Shown here: one piece after another, positions 21,342 to 34,400 of the stretch
How the letters are laid out: each line of letters begins with the position of its first letter
Position numbering within the stretch: the first letter of the stretch is position 1
Assembly: GCF_000003815.2 (NCBI RefSeq)
Contig: NC_049994.1
Span: 4,948,894 to 5,012,893, forward strand
DNA: 64,000 nt
Direction of reading: 5' to 3'
Source: Branchiostoma floridae
Lineage: Eukaryota > Chordata > Leptocardii > Amphioxiformes > Branchiostomatidae
Program-made: the position numbers and the translations under genes
Notes under the pieces: model-generated
What the model was told of the DNA's origin: nothing
Seen by the model: the letters and a program-made list of their open reading frames with translations, nothing else
Databases searched by the model: none

Positions 21342-23635
21342 GCTTCCGAGCCTTGTAGAAAAGTAAGGAAGTAATTTTTAGTACTCAAATTGCTTTTTGC
21401 CGAATCCTCACGGGTTTTACTATGAAATTCAAGTGATGAAAGTAACGCACACTTTGTTTAAGATTCTGGAAGTTCCATTGTATGAGGTCGCTTTGCGGTT
21501 ACCGAATTCGCGAAGGGTTCGCATGGCAGTTGAACGTTCACCCGCTTCCGAGCCTTGTAGAAAAGTAAGGAAGTAATTTTTAGTATTCAAATTGCTTTTT
21601 GCCTGATCCTCACGGGTTTTACTATTAAATTCAAGTGATGAAAGTAACGCACACTTTGTTTAAGATTCTGGAAGTTCCATTGTATGAGGTCGCTTTGCGG
21701 TTACCGAATTCACGAAGGGTTCGCTTGGTAGTTGAAGGTTCACCCGCTTCCGAGCCTTGTAGAAAAGTAAGGAAGTAATTTTTAGTACTCAAATTGCTTT
21801 CTGCCTTATCCTCACGGGTTTTACTATGAAATTCAAGTGATGAAAGTAACGCACACTTTGTTTAAGAGTCTGGAAGTTCCATTGTATGGGGTCGCTTTGC
21901 GGTTACCGAAGGGTTCGCTTAGCGGTTACCCCAGGCGAACCTTCACCCGCTTCCGAGCCTCGTAGAAAAGTAAGGAAGTAATTTTTAGTACTCAAATTGC
22001 TTTCTGCCGAATCCTCACGGGTTTTACTATGAAATTCAAGTGATGAAAGTAACGCACAATTTGTTTAAGATTCTGGAAGTTCCATTGTATGGGGTCGCTT
22101 TGCGGTTACCGAAGGGTTCGCTTAGCGGTTACCCCAGGCGAACCTTCACCCGCTTCCGAGCCTCGTAGAAAAGTAAGGAAGAAATTTTTAGTACTTAAAT
22201 TGCTTTCTGCCGAATCCTCACGAATTTTACTATGAAATTCAAGTGATGAAAGTAACGCACACTTTGCTTAAGATTCTTTAAGTTCCATTGTATGGGGTCG
22301 CTTTGCGGTTACCGAAGGGTCCGCTTAGCGGTTACCCCATTCCAACCTTCATTCATTTCCGAGCCTTGTAGAAAAGTAAGGAAGTAATGTTTAGTACTCA
22401 AATTGCTTTTTGCCGAATCCTCACGGGTTTTACTATGAAATTCAAGTGATGAAAGTAACGCACACTTTGTTTAAGATTCTGGAAGTTCCATTGCAATTGT
22501 ATGAGGTCGCTTTGCGGTTACCGAATTCGCGAAGGGTTCGCTTGGCAGTTGAACATTCACCCGCTTCCGAGCCTTGTAGAAAAGTAAGGAAGTAATTTTT
22601 AGTACTCAAATTGCTTTCTGCCTAATCCTCACGGGTTTTACTATGAAATTCAAGTGATGAAAGTAACGCACACTTTGCTTAAGATTCTGGAAGTTCCATT
22701 GTATGGGGTCGCTTTGCGGTTACCGAAGGGTTCGCTTAGCGGTTACCCCAGGCGAACCTTCACCCGCTTCCGAGCCTTGTAGAAAAGTAAGGAAGTAATT
22801 TTTAGTACTCAAATTGCTTTCTGCCTGATCCTCACGGGTTTTACTATGAAATTCAAGTGATGAAAGTAACGCACACTTTGTTTAAGATTCTGGAAGTTCC
22901 ATTGTATGGGGTCGCTTTGCGGTTACCGAAGGGTTCGCTTAGCGGTTACCCCAGGCGAACCTTCATTCGCTTCCGAGCCTTGTAGAAAAGTAAGGAAGTA
23001 ATTTTTAGTACTCAAATTGCTTTCTGCCTGATCCTCACGGGTTTTACTATGAAATTCAAGTGATGAAAGTAACGCACACTTTGTTTAAGATTCTGGAAGT
23101 TCCATTGTATGGGGTCGCTTTGCGGTACCGAATTCGCGAAGGGTTCGCTTGGCAGTTGAACGTTCACCCGCTTCCGAGCCTTGTAGAAAAGTAAGGAAGT
23201 AATTTTTAGTACTCAGATTGCTTTTTGCCTAATCCTCACGGGTTTTACTATGAAATTCAAGTGATGAAAGTAACGCACACTTTGTTTAAGATTCTGGAAG
23301 TTTCATCGTATGAGGTCGCTTTGCGGTTACCGAAGGGTTCGCTTTGCGGTTACCCCAGGCGAACCTTCATTCGCTTCCGAGCCTTGTAGAAAAGTAAGGA
23401 AGTAATTTTTAGTACTCAAATTGCTTTTTGCCTGATCCTCACGGGTTTTACTATGAAATTCAAGTGATGAAAGTAACGCACACTTTGTGTAAGATTCTGG
23501 AAGTTCCATTGTATGAGGTCGCTTTGCGGTTACCGAATTCGCGAAGGGTTCGCTTGGCAGTTGAACGTTCACCCGCTTCCGAGCCTTGTAGAAAAGTAAG
23601 GAAGTAATTTTTAGTACTCAAATTGCTTTCTGCCT

Positions 23636-24363
23636 NNNNNNNNNNNNNNNNNNNNNNNNNNNNNNNNNNNNNNNNNNNNNNNNNNNNNNNNNNNNNNNNN
23701 NNNNNNNNNNNNNNNNNNNNNNNNNNNNNNNNNNNNNNNNNNNNNNNNNNNNNNNNNNNNNNNNNNNNNNNNNNNNNNNNNNNNNNNNNNNNNNNNNNNN
23801 NNNNNNNNNNNNNNNNNNNNNNNNNNNNNNNNNNNNNNNNNNNNNNNNNNNNNNNNNNNNNNNNNNNNNNNNNNNNNNNNNNNNNNNNNNNNNNNNNNNN
23901 NNNNNNNNNNNNNNNNNNNNNNNNNNNNNNNNNNNNNNNNNNNNNNNNNNNNNNNNNNNNNNNNNNNNNNNNNNNNNNNNNNNNNNNNNNNNNNNNNNNN
24001 NNNNNNNNNNNNNNNNNNNNNNNNNNNNNNNNNNNNNNNNNNNNNNNNNNNNNNNNNNNNNNNNNNNNNNNNNNNNNNNNNNNNNNNNNNNNNNNNNNNN
24101 NNNNNNNNNNNNNNNNNNNNNNNNNNNNNNNNNNNNNNNNNNNNNNNNNNNNNNNNNNNNNNNNNNNNNNNNNNNNNNNNNNNNNNNNNNNNNNNNNNNN
24201 NNNNNNNNNNNNNNNNNNNNNNNNNNNNNNNNNNNNNNNNNNNNNNNNNNNNNNNNNNNNNNNNNNNNNNNNNNNNNNNNNNNNNNNNNNNNNNNNNNNN
24301 NNNNNNNNNNNNNNNNNNNNNNNNNNNNNNNNNNNNNNNNNNNNNNNNNNNNNNNNNNNNNNN
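23636..24363. other. Assembly gap inside the satellite, 728 N
   Basis: The sized gap equals about 3.6 monomers. Satellite of type A lies on its left and type B on its right. Confidence 0.99.
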
Positions 24364-27300
24364 ACCCCAGGCGAACCTTCAATCGCTTCCGAGCCTTGTA
24401 GAAAAGTAAGGAAGTACTACGTAATTTTTAGTACTCAAATTGCTTTTTGCCTGATCCTCACGGGTTTTACTATGAAATTCAAGTGATGAAAGTAACGCAC
24501 ACTTTGTTTAAGATTCTGGAAGTTCCATTGTATGAGGTCGCTTTGCGGTTACCGATGGGTTCGCTTAGCGGTTACCCCAGGCGAACCTTCATTCGCTTCC
24601 GAGCCTTGTAGAAAAGTAAGGAAGTAATGTTTAGTACTCAAATTGCTTTTTGCCTGATCCTCACGGGTTTTACTATGAAATTCAAGTGATAAAAGTAACG
24701 CACACTTTGTTTAAGATTCTGGAAGTTCCATTGTATGAGGTCGCTTTGCGGTTACCGAATTCGCGAAGGGTTCGCTTGGCATTTGAACGTTCACCCGCTT
24801 CCGAGCCTCTGTAGAAAAGTAAGGAAGTAATTTTTAGTACTCAAATTGCTTTCTGCCTGATCCTCACGGGTTTTACTATGAAATTCAAGCGATGAAAGTA
24901 ACGCACACTTTGTTTAAGATTCTGGAAGTTCCATTGTATGAGGTCGCTTTGCGGTTACCGATGGGTTCGCTTAGCGGTTACCCCAGGCGAACCTTCATTC
25001 GCTTCCGAGCCTTGTAGAAAAGTAAGGAAGTAATTTTTAGTACTCAAATTGCTTTTTGCCAAATCCTCACGGGTTTTACTATGAAATTCAAGTGATGAAA
25101 GTAACGCACACTTTGTTTAAGATTCTGGAAGTTCCATTGTATGGGGTCGCTTTGCGGTTACCGAAGGGTTCGCTTAGCGGGTACCCCAGGCGAACCTTCA
25201 TTCGCTTCCGAGCCTTGTAGAAAAGTAAGGAAGTAATTTTTAGTACTCAAATTGCTTTTTGCCTGATCCTCACGGGCTTTACTATGAAATTCAAGTGACG
25301 AAAGTAACGCACACTTTGTTTAAGATTCTGGAAGTTCCATTGTATGGGGTCGCTTTGCGGTTACCGAAGGGTTCGCTTAGCGGTTACCCCAGGCGAACCT
25401 TCACCCGCTTCCGAGCCTCGTAGAAAAGTAAGGAAGTAATTTTTAGTACTCAAATTGCTTTTTGCCTGATTTTACCGGTTTTACTATGAAATTCAAGTGA
25501 TGAAAGTAACGCACACTTTGTTTAAGATTCTGGAAGTTCCATTGTATGGGGTCGCTTTGCGGTTACCGAAGGGTTCGCTTAGAGGTTACCCCAGGCGAAC
25601 CTTCATTCGCTTCCGAGCCTTGTAGAAAAGTAAGGAAGTGATTTTTAGTACTCAAATTGCTTTTTGCCTTATCCTCACAGGTTTTACTATGAAATTCAAG
25701 TGATGAAAGTAACGCACACTTTGTTTAAGATTCTGGAAGTTCCATTGTATGAGGTCGCTTTGCGGTTACCGAATTCGCGAAGGGTTCTCTTTTCAGTTGA
25801 ACGTTCACCCGCTTCCGAGCCTTGTAGAAAAGTAAGGAAGTAATTTTTAGTACTCAAATTGCTTTCTGCCGAATCCTCACGGGTTTTACTATGAAATTCA
25901 AGTGATGAAAGTAACGCACACTTTGTTTAAGATTCTGGAAGTTCCATTGTATAAGGTCGCTTTGCGGTTACCGAAGGGTTCGCTTAGCGGTTACCCCAGG
26001 CGAACCTTCAATCGCTTCCGAGCCTTGTAGAAAAGTAAGGAAGTACTAAGTAATTTTTAGTACTCAAATTGCTTTTTGCCTGATCCTCACGGGTTTTACT
26101 ATGAAATTCAAGTGATGAAAGTAACGCACACTTTGTTTAAGATTATGGAAGTTCCATTGTATGGGTTCGCTTTGCGGTTACCGAAGGGTTCTCTTAGCGG
26201 TTACCCCAGGCGAACCTTCATTCGCTTCCGAGCCTTGTAGAAAAGTAAGGAAGTAATTTTTAGTACTCAAATTGCTTTCTGCCGAATCCTCACGGGTTTT
26301 ACTATGAAATTCAAGTGATGAAAGTAACGCAGACTTTGTTTAAGATTCTGGAAATTCCATGGTATGAGGTCGCTTTGCGGTTACCGAATTCGCGAAGGGT
26401 TCGCTTGGCAGTTGAACGTTCACCCGCTTCCGAGCCTTGTAGAAAAGTAAGGAAGTAATTTTTAGTACTCAAATTGCTTTCTGCCGAATCCTCACGGGTT
26501 TTACTATGAAATTCAAGTGATGAAAGTAACGCACACTTTGTTTAAGATTCTGGAAGTTCCATTGTATGGGGTCGCTTTGCGGTTACCGAAGGGTTCGCTT
26601 AGCGGTTACCCCAGGCGAACCTTCATTCGCTTCCGAGCCTTGTAGAAAAGTAAGGAAGTAATTTTTAGTACTCAGATTGCTTTTTGCCTGATCCTCACGG
26701 GTTTTACTATGAAATTCAAGTGATGAAAGTAACGCACACTTTGTTTAAGATTCTGGAAGTTCCATTGTATGAGGTCGCTTTGCGGTTACCGAATTCGCGA
26801 AGGGTTCGCTTGGCAGTTGAAGGTTCACCCGCTTCCGAGCCTTGTAGAAAAGTAAGGAAGTAATTTTTAGTACTCAAATTGCTTTCTGCCGAATCCTCAC
26901 GGGTTTTACTATGAAATTCAAGTGATGAAAGTAACGCACACTTTGTTTAAGATTCTGGAAGTTCCATTGTATGGGGTCGCTTTGCGGTTACCGAAGGGTT
27001 CGCTTAGCGGTTACCCCAGGCGAACCTTCATTCGCTTCCGAGCCTTGTAGAAAAGTAAGGAAGTGATTTTTAGTACTCAAATTGCTTTTTGCCTGATCCT
27101 CACGGGTTTTACTATGAAATTCAAGTGATGAAAGTAACGCACACTTTGTTTAAGATTCTGGAAGTTCCATCGTATGAGGTCGCTTTGCGGTTACCGAATT
27201 CGCGAAGGGTTCGCTTGGCAGTTGAACGTTCACCCGCTTCCGAGCCTTGTAGAAAAGTAAGGAAGTAATTTTTAGTACTCAAATTGCTTTCTGCCTGATC

Positions 27301-28070
27301 CTCACGGGGTTTTACTATGAAATTCAAGTGATAAAAGTAACGCACACTTTGTTTAAGATTCTGGAAGTTCCATTGTATGAGGTCGCTTTGCGGTTACCGA
27401 ATTCGCGAAGGGTTCGCTTGGCATTTGAACGTTCACCCGCTTCCGAGCCTTGTAGAAAAGTAAGGAAGTAATTTTTAGTACTCAAATTGCTTTCTGCCTG
27501 ATCCTCACGGGTTTTACTATGAAATTCAAGCGATGAAAGTAACGCACACTTTGTTTAAGATTCTGGAAGTTCCATTGTATGAGGTCGCTTTGCGGTTACC
27601 GATGGGTTCGCTTAGCGGTTACCCCAGGCGAACCTTCATTCGCTTCCGAGCCTTGTAGAAAAGTAAGGAAGTAATTTTTAGTACTCAAATTGCTTTTTGC
27701 CAAATCCTCACGGGTTTTACTATGAAATTCAAGTGATGAAAGTAACGCACACTTTGTTTAAGATTCTGGAAGTTCCATTGTATGCGGTCGCTTTGTGGTT
27801 ACCGAAGGGTTCGCTTAGCGGTTACCCCAGGCGAACCTTTATTGGCGATCGCTTCCGAGACTTGTAGAAAAGTAAGGAAGTAGTTTTGAGTACCCAAATT
27901 GCTTTCCGTCTAAACCTCACGGGTTTTACTATAAAATTCAAGTGATGAAAGTAACGCACACTTTGTTTACGATTCTGGAAGTTCCATCGTATGCGGTCGC
28001 TTTGCGGTTACCGAAGGGTTCGCTTAGCGGTTACCACAGGCCAACCTTCATTCGCGATCGATTCCATGGG

Positions 28071-28960
28071 CTCGTCTTCCACCTTCCACTGTCTCCGAAA
28101 AAGAAGTCGAACCCAATAACCCAGGATCTGGAGTTAGCTTTCAAACTAGGGTAGACATTTGTGATACTGTTTTTTTTACACTGTCTGTACCTCTCATGTT
28201 ACCTGCAATAAGCCCACGGGCAAGAATTTTCAATAAAAATTCTTCAGGCATTCGCCAGTTTGTCGTCTGAAATTGCAAGTCCGCAATTGCAAATGGGCGT
28301 GCAATGATGCACAAAGTGCAATTTATTCATATACAGTATCAGGCTATAATATCTTACCTATATAGCGACAAGAATCAAAGTAAACATCCTTGTAATCACT
28401 CCAACTATCGTTTGATGCATTATTGATAATTGGGCGTAGTTTTTTTTCATTAATTCGGTGGACACCCTTTTTGATTTCACTACTGTAACGTGTTAATCCC
28501 CAACTCATTGATGCAGTACGCAAATGCAAAACGCGTTGCACGTCGACGTGTGACCGAAGAGGAAAGCTTGCGCAATTTTGGTGCAGTCCATTGAGACACT
28601 CGATGCTTTTCTTTTTGATGACGTTATTACTATTGATATCCACAGATCTACTGAATTGCAATGGCATATCAAAATAGGAAATATTCCTGACATAAACGTC
28701 GGTTGGTACACCTTCCGGCACATATTATCATCGGCATAGAACTTGACAGCAAGTTTGATTTGATTTTGTGACCACTCCATTCCGCTGGAGTCAAACCAAA
28801 TGGCAATGCAGTAGAAGTCGCTTTGTGCAATTATCCGAATTGTGCAAGCGAAGTTATTTAGCTTGACCGCGTCACTTCGGAACTTTGGGATTCCGTGCAA
28901 ATATATTAACAGAAGTGTGCAGTTATCCGTTGTGCAATTAACTGGCTTCTACTGTACATG
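28071..28960. other. Unassigned block with two overlapping minus-strand frames
   Basis: Two overlapping minus-strand frames (28344-28721, 125 codons; 28505-28900, 131 codons) are open. One contains EWSQNQIKLAVKFYADDN, faintly like a transposase helix-turn-helix, but no catalytic motif follows. The right edge carries GTGCAGTTATCCG, TTGTGCAATTAACTGG and TTCTACTGTACATG, which resemble ends of pogo-like elements; no matching left end was found. It may be a decayed DNA element. Confidence 0.25.
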
Positions 28961-29974
28961 TACTAGTACATGGGGTCACATTGCATAATTGGCATTGGGA
29001 GAAGTTCAGTAGAGCTATTGATATTCTCCAAGTAGAGGTTCCAGTTGGGGGATAGTAGTGGCTGGGAATTCGTGTAGCTGCCTGACAGACTGTAGGATTC
29101 GCGATCACTACTTTCCCGGAGAATATTGATTGGTTGAGACGGTTTCTGTTTTGTTGACTGCTAATGACGGCATTGCCGCCAGGTGGCGCTGGGGACAGGC
29201 CTGATAAAATGAACAGCAAGTAAATGATATAGCTATAGTCACATGATAACGCCAGTGCGTTTCTGAATGTTAGACATCCAGATAAACAATACAATTCAAT
29301 CTCTACAACTGGATAAAAAACAGAGATTTACTTCCGGGCGTTTCGATTGGCATCCATCACTCTTCTTCAGCGTCACTATACTATAGTGCCATAGCCATAG
29401 CCCGGCCGGCAATACAAGCGACCCAGTACAGCAGAAATGTCCAGCAAAAGTGTATTTTGAGGCCAAAAAACGAAAATAGACCCAGAGAGCCTGCTATGGA
29501 GGCTAATAGTACCAGTGGTTTTGAAAGCTAGCCTCTACCAGGCTCCGCGGCCGCGGATCGTTGATCTAACAGTAGAAATTGAAAACGTTTTGTCTTTTGT
29601 GCATTTAAGCTTAGACGCCTTACAATGCAATTTTTGTATTCGATATCCCCCAAATCCCTTCGTTATAAATAAAATCTTTGGTTATATAATAACATTAACA
29701 ATATAAGTTGAAGGTTAATGAAAATAACAGACAATTTTCAATTTAGTCACTGTACCAACAATATTCCTAAGATTTCGATAGATCAGTATATCATTTATGC
29801 CATGGTGCCTCAATCTATTCCTGCGTTATTTATTTCATTATCATTTTCTCAATTTTCAGTGAGCGACGGGATTGGTGGCCTAGCGACCAATCAGAGACAA
29901 GCTAGCAATCACTATGATGTAATCATGAAAGCTTGATCAAGCGATGAAAGCTTGAAATACGCAGTTCCTGATTA
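28961..29974. other. Intergenic, no gene seen
   Basis: A minus-strand frame at 28938-29294 and plus frames at 29515 and 29718 lack splice sites or motifs. TTCTCCAAGTAGAGGTTCCA near 29030 resembles the TIR motif of the elements at 36099-36770. Confidence 0.4.
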
Positions 29975-30481
29975 GGCCATAGCAAGTAAATTTTATGGAT
30001 GACATCCTCTGCAGGCTGCAAAAATAATGAGATAGGGCGAAAAAAAAACAAGATGGGTAAAAAAAAACAAGATGGCAAATTTTCAAAATAGACGTTGTAA
30101 CAAGACTTGAACTATTGTTGAAGTGACAAAATATGGCATCACAGCCAACAAGGCATTCATTCCTGTATTTGAGAAGTGCACCAGTGTAGTTAAAGTGACA
30201 CTAGTGTGGTAGACTGGTATCATTAACCATGTTGGCAACTACACTGATAGCTTCCATAGTGTACAACTATATATCAAGTTGCACCTCTGAAACTACAGTC
30301 AATGCTACAGAGTCTCTAGTGTCAATTCAACATTCAATGATTAGGTTACAACACAACCTTTACCCATTTTCGTCTATCCGGCCTTCCCTGAAGAAGAAAA
30401 AAATTCTTGTTTTTTTTTCTGAAATCAGGCGAAAATTAATGAGCGCGCGGATGTCATCCATAAAATTTACTTGCTGTGGCC
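29975..30481. mobile_element. Harbinger-like MITE, family H1
   Basis: The TIR GGCCATAGCAAGTAAATTTT continues ATGGATGACATCC and is mirrored at the right (GGATGTCATCCATAAAATTT, then ACTTGCTGTGGCC). TTA flanks both sides (29972-29974 and 30482-30484). The 507-bp body has no gene. Related copies lie at 54471-54993 and 57537-57995, with fragments at 40862-40918 and 57067-57104. Confidence 0.85.
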
Positions 30482-30924
30482 TTAGGTTTGCTTCCACGGT
30501 TTAAGGAAAATATGTTTGTGTAAATACCAAGGAGACGTTAATTTTGTCAACAGCTGGCTAGATTTCACTTGATTTGATTTTGTGCTTCTCAATTTGTATT
30601 TTTTTAACGAGATTGCATTGAGCAAGGTCATTGACCACTTCTTGGCAATGAACTGAGTTGATGGACGGTGAAAATCATTGTGCTAGAAGATAGCGATGGA
30701 CACTACTTTTGAAGGTTTGAAGATTGTATACATGTGGGGAAACAGTTGTCATCGATCGAGAGAATCCATAGCTTAATTGGTAGTCCGAGGAAAAAAGCTG
30801 TTGCTGTATGTGGAAGGACTTTGAAACTAATAATTGAACAATGTAACGAACAATGTGAGCTAGAAAAAGCCTAGTTATACTGTTAAGCTCTCAATGACGG
30901 TACAAGTAATGTAAGATCATCGGT

Positions 30925-31003
30925 TTAATGGCCTGCTAGGGATTCAAACCCAGAGCCTTTGGATTCTAAGCCAGCAACCCTGACCTTAAGACCACCTTGC
31001 AAC
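30925..31003 (-). mobile_element. tRNA-derived SINE fragment
   Basis: On the minus strand GGTGGTCTTAAGGTCAGGG (A-box region) and GGGTTTGAATCCC (good B box) stand about 40 bases apart, as in tRNA. No acceptor-stem pairing or 3' context supports a functional tRNA gene. A relative lies at 40096-40172. 30482-30924 shows nothing. Confidence 0.6.
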
Positions 31004-31418
31004 CAATCAATAAGTGAGTTTCAGTTCCCATGGCAACATTACGCGAAATCTGTGGAGTTGATTAAGTGCTCTGAGGCAAGTAATCGGTGTACAGCAGACA
31101 CAGACACACTTGTTCATCTCAACCCACCTGGGCGAAGGAAGCAAATCCGCGGGGAAATGACGTCATGACTCAGGCCGCAATCTGATTGGCTAGGAGCCTG
31201 TGGCTTTTTCTGGGGACAAACTGCACTGCCTGGTAACACACGTTCTTCTAAGTACAGAAAAAAGCAAGCGGGAGTGAGGACAACGTACGAAACTTTCTGA
31301 GAAGTTTGTTAAAAGTTATCAGAAAGGATTCGAAAGTTAATCGCCAGTCTGACGGCCTACAACTGAGCAGGAGGACTTGACTGACAAAGAAACGTCGAAA
31401 AGTCGTGCTTTTGACCAA
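31004..31418 (+). promoter_or_regulatory. Promoter and 5' UTR of the first NHL gene
   Basis: TGACGTCATGACTCA (31158-31172) joins a CRE and an AP-1 site, and CTGATTGGCT (about 31183-31192) is an inverted CCAAT box. The first coding ATG is 220-260 bases downstream at 31419. No TATA box is evident. Inducible control through CREB/AP-1 factors is an inference from the sites. Confidence 0.5.
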
Positions 31419-34400
31419 ATGGACGGACAAGGGGCAACGTTAACGGTAAAGGCTTGGGTCCCCATGAATCACTTCAACATGGCTGGGAATGGAGACCTAC
31501 AGCAAAGCCGAGTAAGAGAACCGGACATTAAAGGTAATACATGTACTGTTTGTTGTTCTTGGTAGATGGGCTGACGGGAAAAAAATAAATAATTCGAAAC
31601 TTAACACAGAGTAAGCTTGAAGATGGTATCACAATACACGAATTTGTTTGAAACAAAGGCTGGCAAAAATATACCATGATTGTTTTGTTACTGTTTTGGC
31701 TCTCTTCAAAATGCCTGAGCTAGGTACTAATTTTGACCTGAGTAAAGTGGGGAATGTCGCGTTAAGTGCCTTTCCCAAGGGAATACGAAATGCGCCACAC
31801 TAAATAGTTCTGATGTGTTTTATTTCGTGGCGTCATGTTCGTAGCGGTTACAGTGTTTGCTCACGTAGGATTCGAAGCCCCCCACATGCCACCGATTTTG
31901 TGCCTCTGGGAAAATCATTTACACGACTTTCCTCACACTCCGCCCAACTTGGTGTAAAAATCGGTACCTGACTCAATTGGGGAGGGAGTTGGAAGGAAAG
32001 AGTTGGGCTCCGCCTTCTACTACCGCACCCTAAACACAGTGGATAACAATCCACTGCCCCTCTGGCCCTAGAAAGACTGTGGAACTGACAGTCATTGCCT
32101 ACACGTTTTATTTGCAACGATTTAGTTTTAATGTGGATGAAATGAAATGTTTGTTTGATGAAGACTTTGTTTTCATTTTGTCCCTTTCGTTCTTTCGTTT
32201 TTTTTTTCTTTTTCAGAAAGTGCCGAAGACAATGGCCGAGGCCGAGGGTCCCCTTGTTGCCGCCCGAGTTGTATCGTGGCTTCGGCAACTGTCATCATCG
32301 CTATCATTGTCCTGATCATTGTCATCCTCCGTGTTGTGTTGGGAACACCTGTGCACATCGATACAAAGGTGGGGATCATGTTCACCACAAAGAACGTTTT
32401 CTTTTCTATTTATCTTTCACATACGTATTCTTTTTACTCGTAGCGTCAACTTGGAACTACTTTGGATCAAAATTGTACCGTTAATGGTAGTAATTGCCAA
32501 CATAAAAAGAATTGGGTTAACTCGATTTTTTCACCGTCCCACTCCAGCCCTTGTCAAGAAATGAGTAATCCACTGCGTCTGTGATGACACGTGGCCAGAT
32601 GGATCATAAGTTTCAGGAAATCTATGGCGCTCCCCGTCTCTCTTGAGAGACAGTTGTAAAACCCTGATGTAGATGGCTTCTTTCATTCTTTTTGCAACAA
32701 TTAAGTTGGAAGTACGTCTCTAATGGGGACAAACGCACAAATTCACAGCTAGCAACCTATACACAGACGTTACAAATACCGAAATGATTAATTCGCCAAA
32801 AAGGTGTTCAACACATTTCAGAACTTCATCTTTATCAACATCTCGAGTTATCTTGTTCACAGACAAACGCACTTACGTATACAAAGCTCCCTGGGGACCA
32901 GTAGGAAAACGCCAGGTACACCATTTTCGAACTTGACCTTCCTTTCTACAACCGCCACACACCTACCAAATATCATCAAAATTCATTCTGAATTTTTTTA
33001 GTTATATGCCGTTGACCTACATATAGACCCAAATGTCCTGGCTAAACCGTTCCCATAACCTTCTGCCATTCTGGCGAAGGCAATAAAGTCTTAAAGTCTG
33101 GAACATCTCTTTTCTGCAGGTTATTGACCACTGCGAGGAGACTACCGTCCCTCCCACAACCCGTGTGTCAGTAACGCGCGGCATGGTAGAACAGCTCCAC
33201 CGCCAAACAACCCCGCACGCCACCTGGACGTCAGCTGGACCGAAGAAACGAGGTAACTCTAGTTCACCTTTATCCGTGGGGTAACCTATATCCGTTGATT
33301 CTAAAACCAGGGTTTTTAGGGATATCTGGTGTGAGATACCTGTACAAAGAAGCGAGAAGATGTCGACCATCCTGTTAGCTTAGTACCTTCAGCTAGTTAA
33401 TTGTATCTTGTTGTTTTTGCATATGTTTGTTATGTCTGTTATCAGTCATGTCTGTTATCAGTGACCTGTACCTAGCCCGTCGAGGCATGAATGTACAATA
33501 AAGGTCTTTCATTCATTCATTAACTAATAGAGATACAGATATCATGTCGACGAACGGTGGTTTCAAATTGTTATACTTTTAAGATATTGCAGTTAGAAAC
33601 CACCGTCCGTCGACTTGATATCCCTAAATATCCTGTTTTTAAAACAACGGATATAGGTTACCCCGCGGATAAAGGTGAACCAGTGTTACGTTTTCCAGAG
33701 TAGTGAGTTGATAAGATGTCGATTGTCTCTTACCTCCGAACTCCATGGAAACGGAAGTATTGCAATCAGTTGTTCTGTGTGTTTATTTGTTTGTTTGTTT
33801 TGTTTTCTTTGTTCGAAGCAATGTGTATCCACAGTTCCACAATTGGCATTTAAATGCACATTGCTACTATTAGCAAGTTGAGTCAAAGGTACAAGAAAGG
33901 TCCCAGAAAGGTGACAGGAAATTGAATTAGCCCGATTCTTGAGTTTTAAGAATATAAGATAGGAACCTAAGCAATAAAAGACTTCATATATAAAACAAAC
34001 AAATGATACAAAAACTCTACTACACCAGTAATGCGCATTACAAGTGTCAAATCTTTTCCTTTGACATAAATTCATATATTAACATTTCATGATGACTTAT
34101 GCAAATGACTTGCATATTTGCATAATGTATGCACAGTGATGCATATCTGTAACTACTAGTACCTTACACATGTCACAATTGTCTATGTATAACCCATAGC
34201 AACAACAACGACAGAACCTACAACAACGCCAACCAAAGACCCTACAACAACGCCGACTGCAGACCCTACAACACCAACCGCAGAACCTACACCAACACCA
34301 ACCGCAGAATCTACACCAACACCAACCGCAGAACCTACAACAACGCCAACTACTACAAACCCTACAACCACGCCAACCACAATCCCTACAACTGTGCCAA

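Larger units (their letters stand above)
19145..28070. repeat. Satellite array, about 203-bp monomer
   Basis: About 44 head-to-tail monomers, each with GTAGAAAAGTAAGGAAGTAA, GATCCTCACGGGTTTTACTA and AAGTAACGCACACTTTG. A module of about 56 bp comes in two forms. Type A has CCGAATTCGCGAAGGGTTCG then TTGGCAGTTGAACG. Type B has CCGAAGGGTTCGCTTAGCGG then TTACCCCAGGCGAACC. The two are interspersed. Two runs of N interrupt the array. Stops occur in every frame of the consensus, so the many small frames are not genes. Confidence 0.97.

Noticed and set aside
20576-24486. Frames of 254-287 codons in the satellite
   Set aside because: They consist almost entirely of N; real satellite sequence has stops in all frames.
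28344-28900. Intact transposase gene
   Set aside because: Two overlapping minus frames without catalytic motifs or paired ends; at best a decayed remnant.
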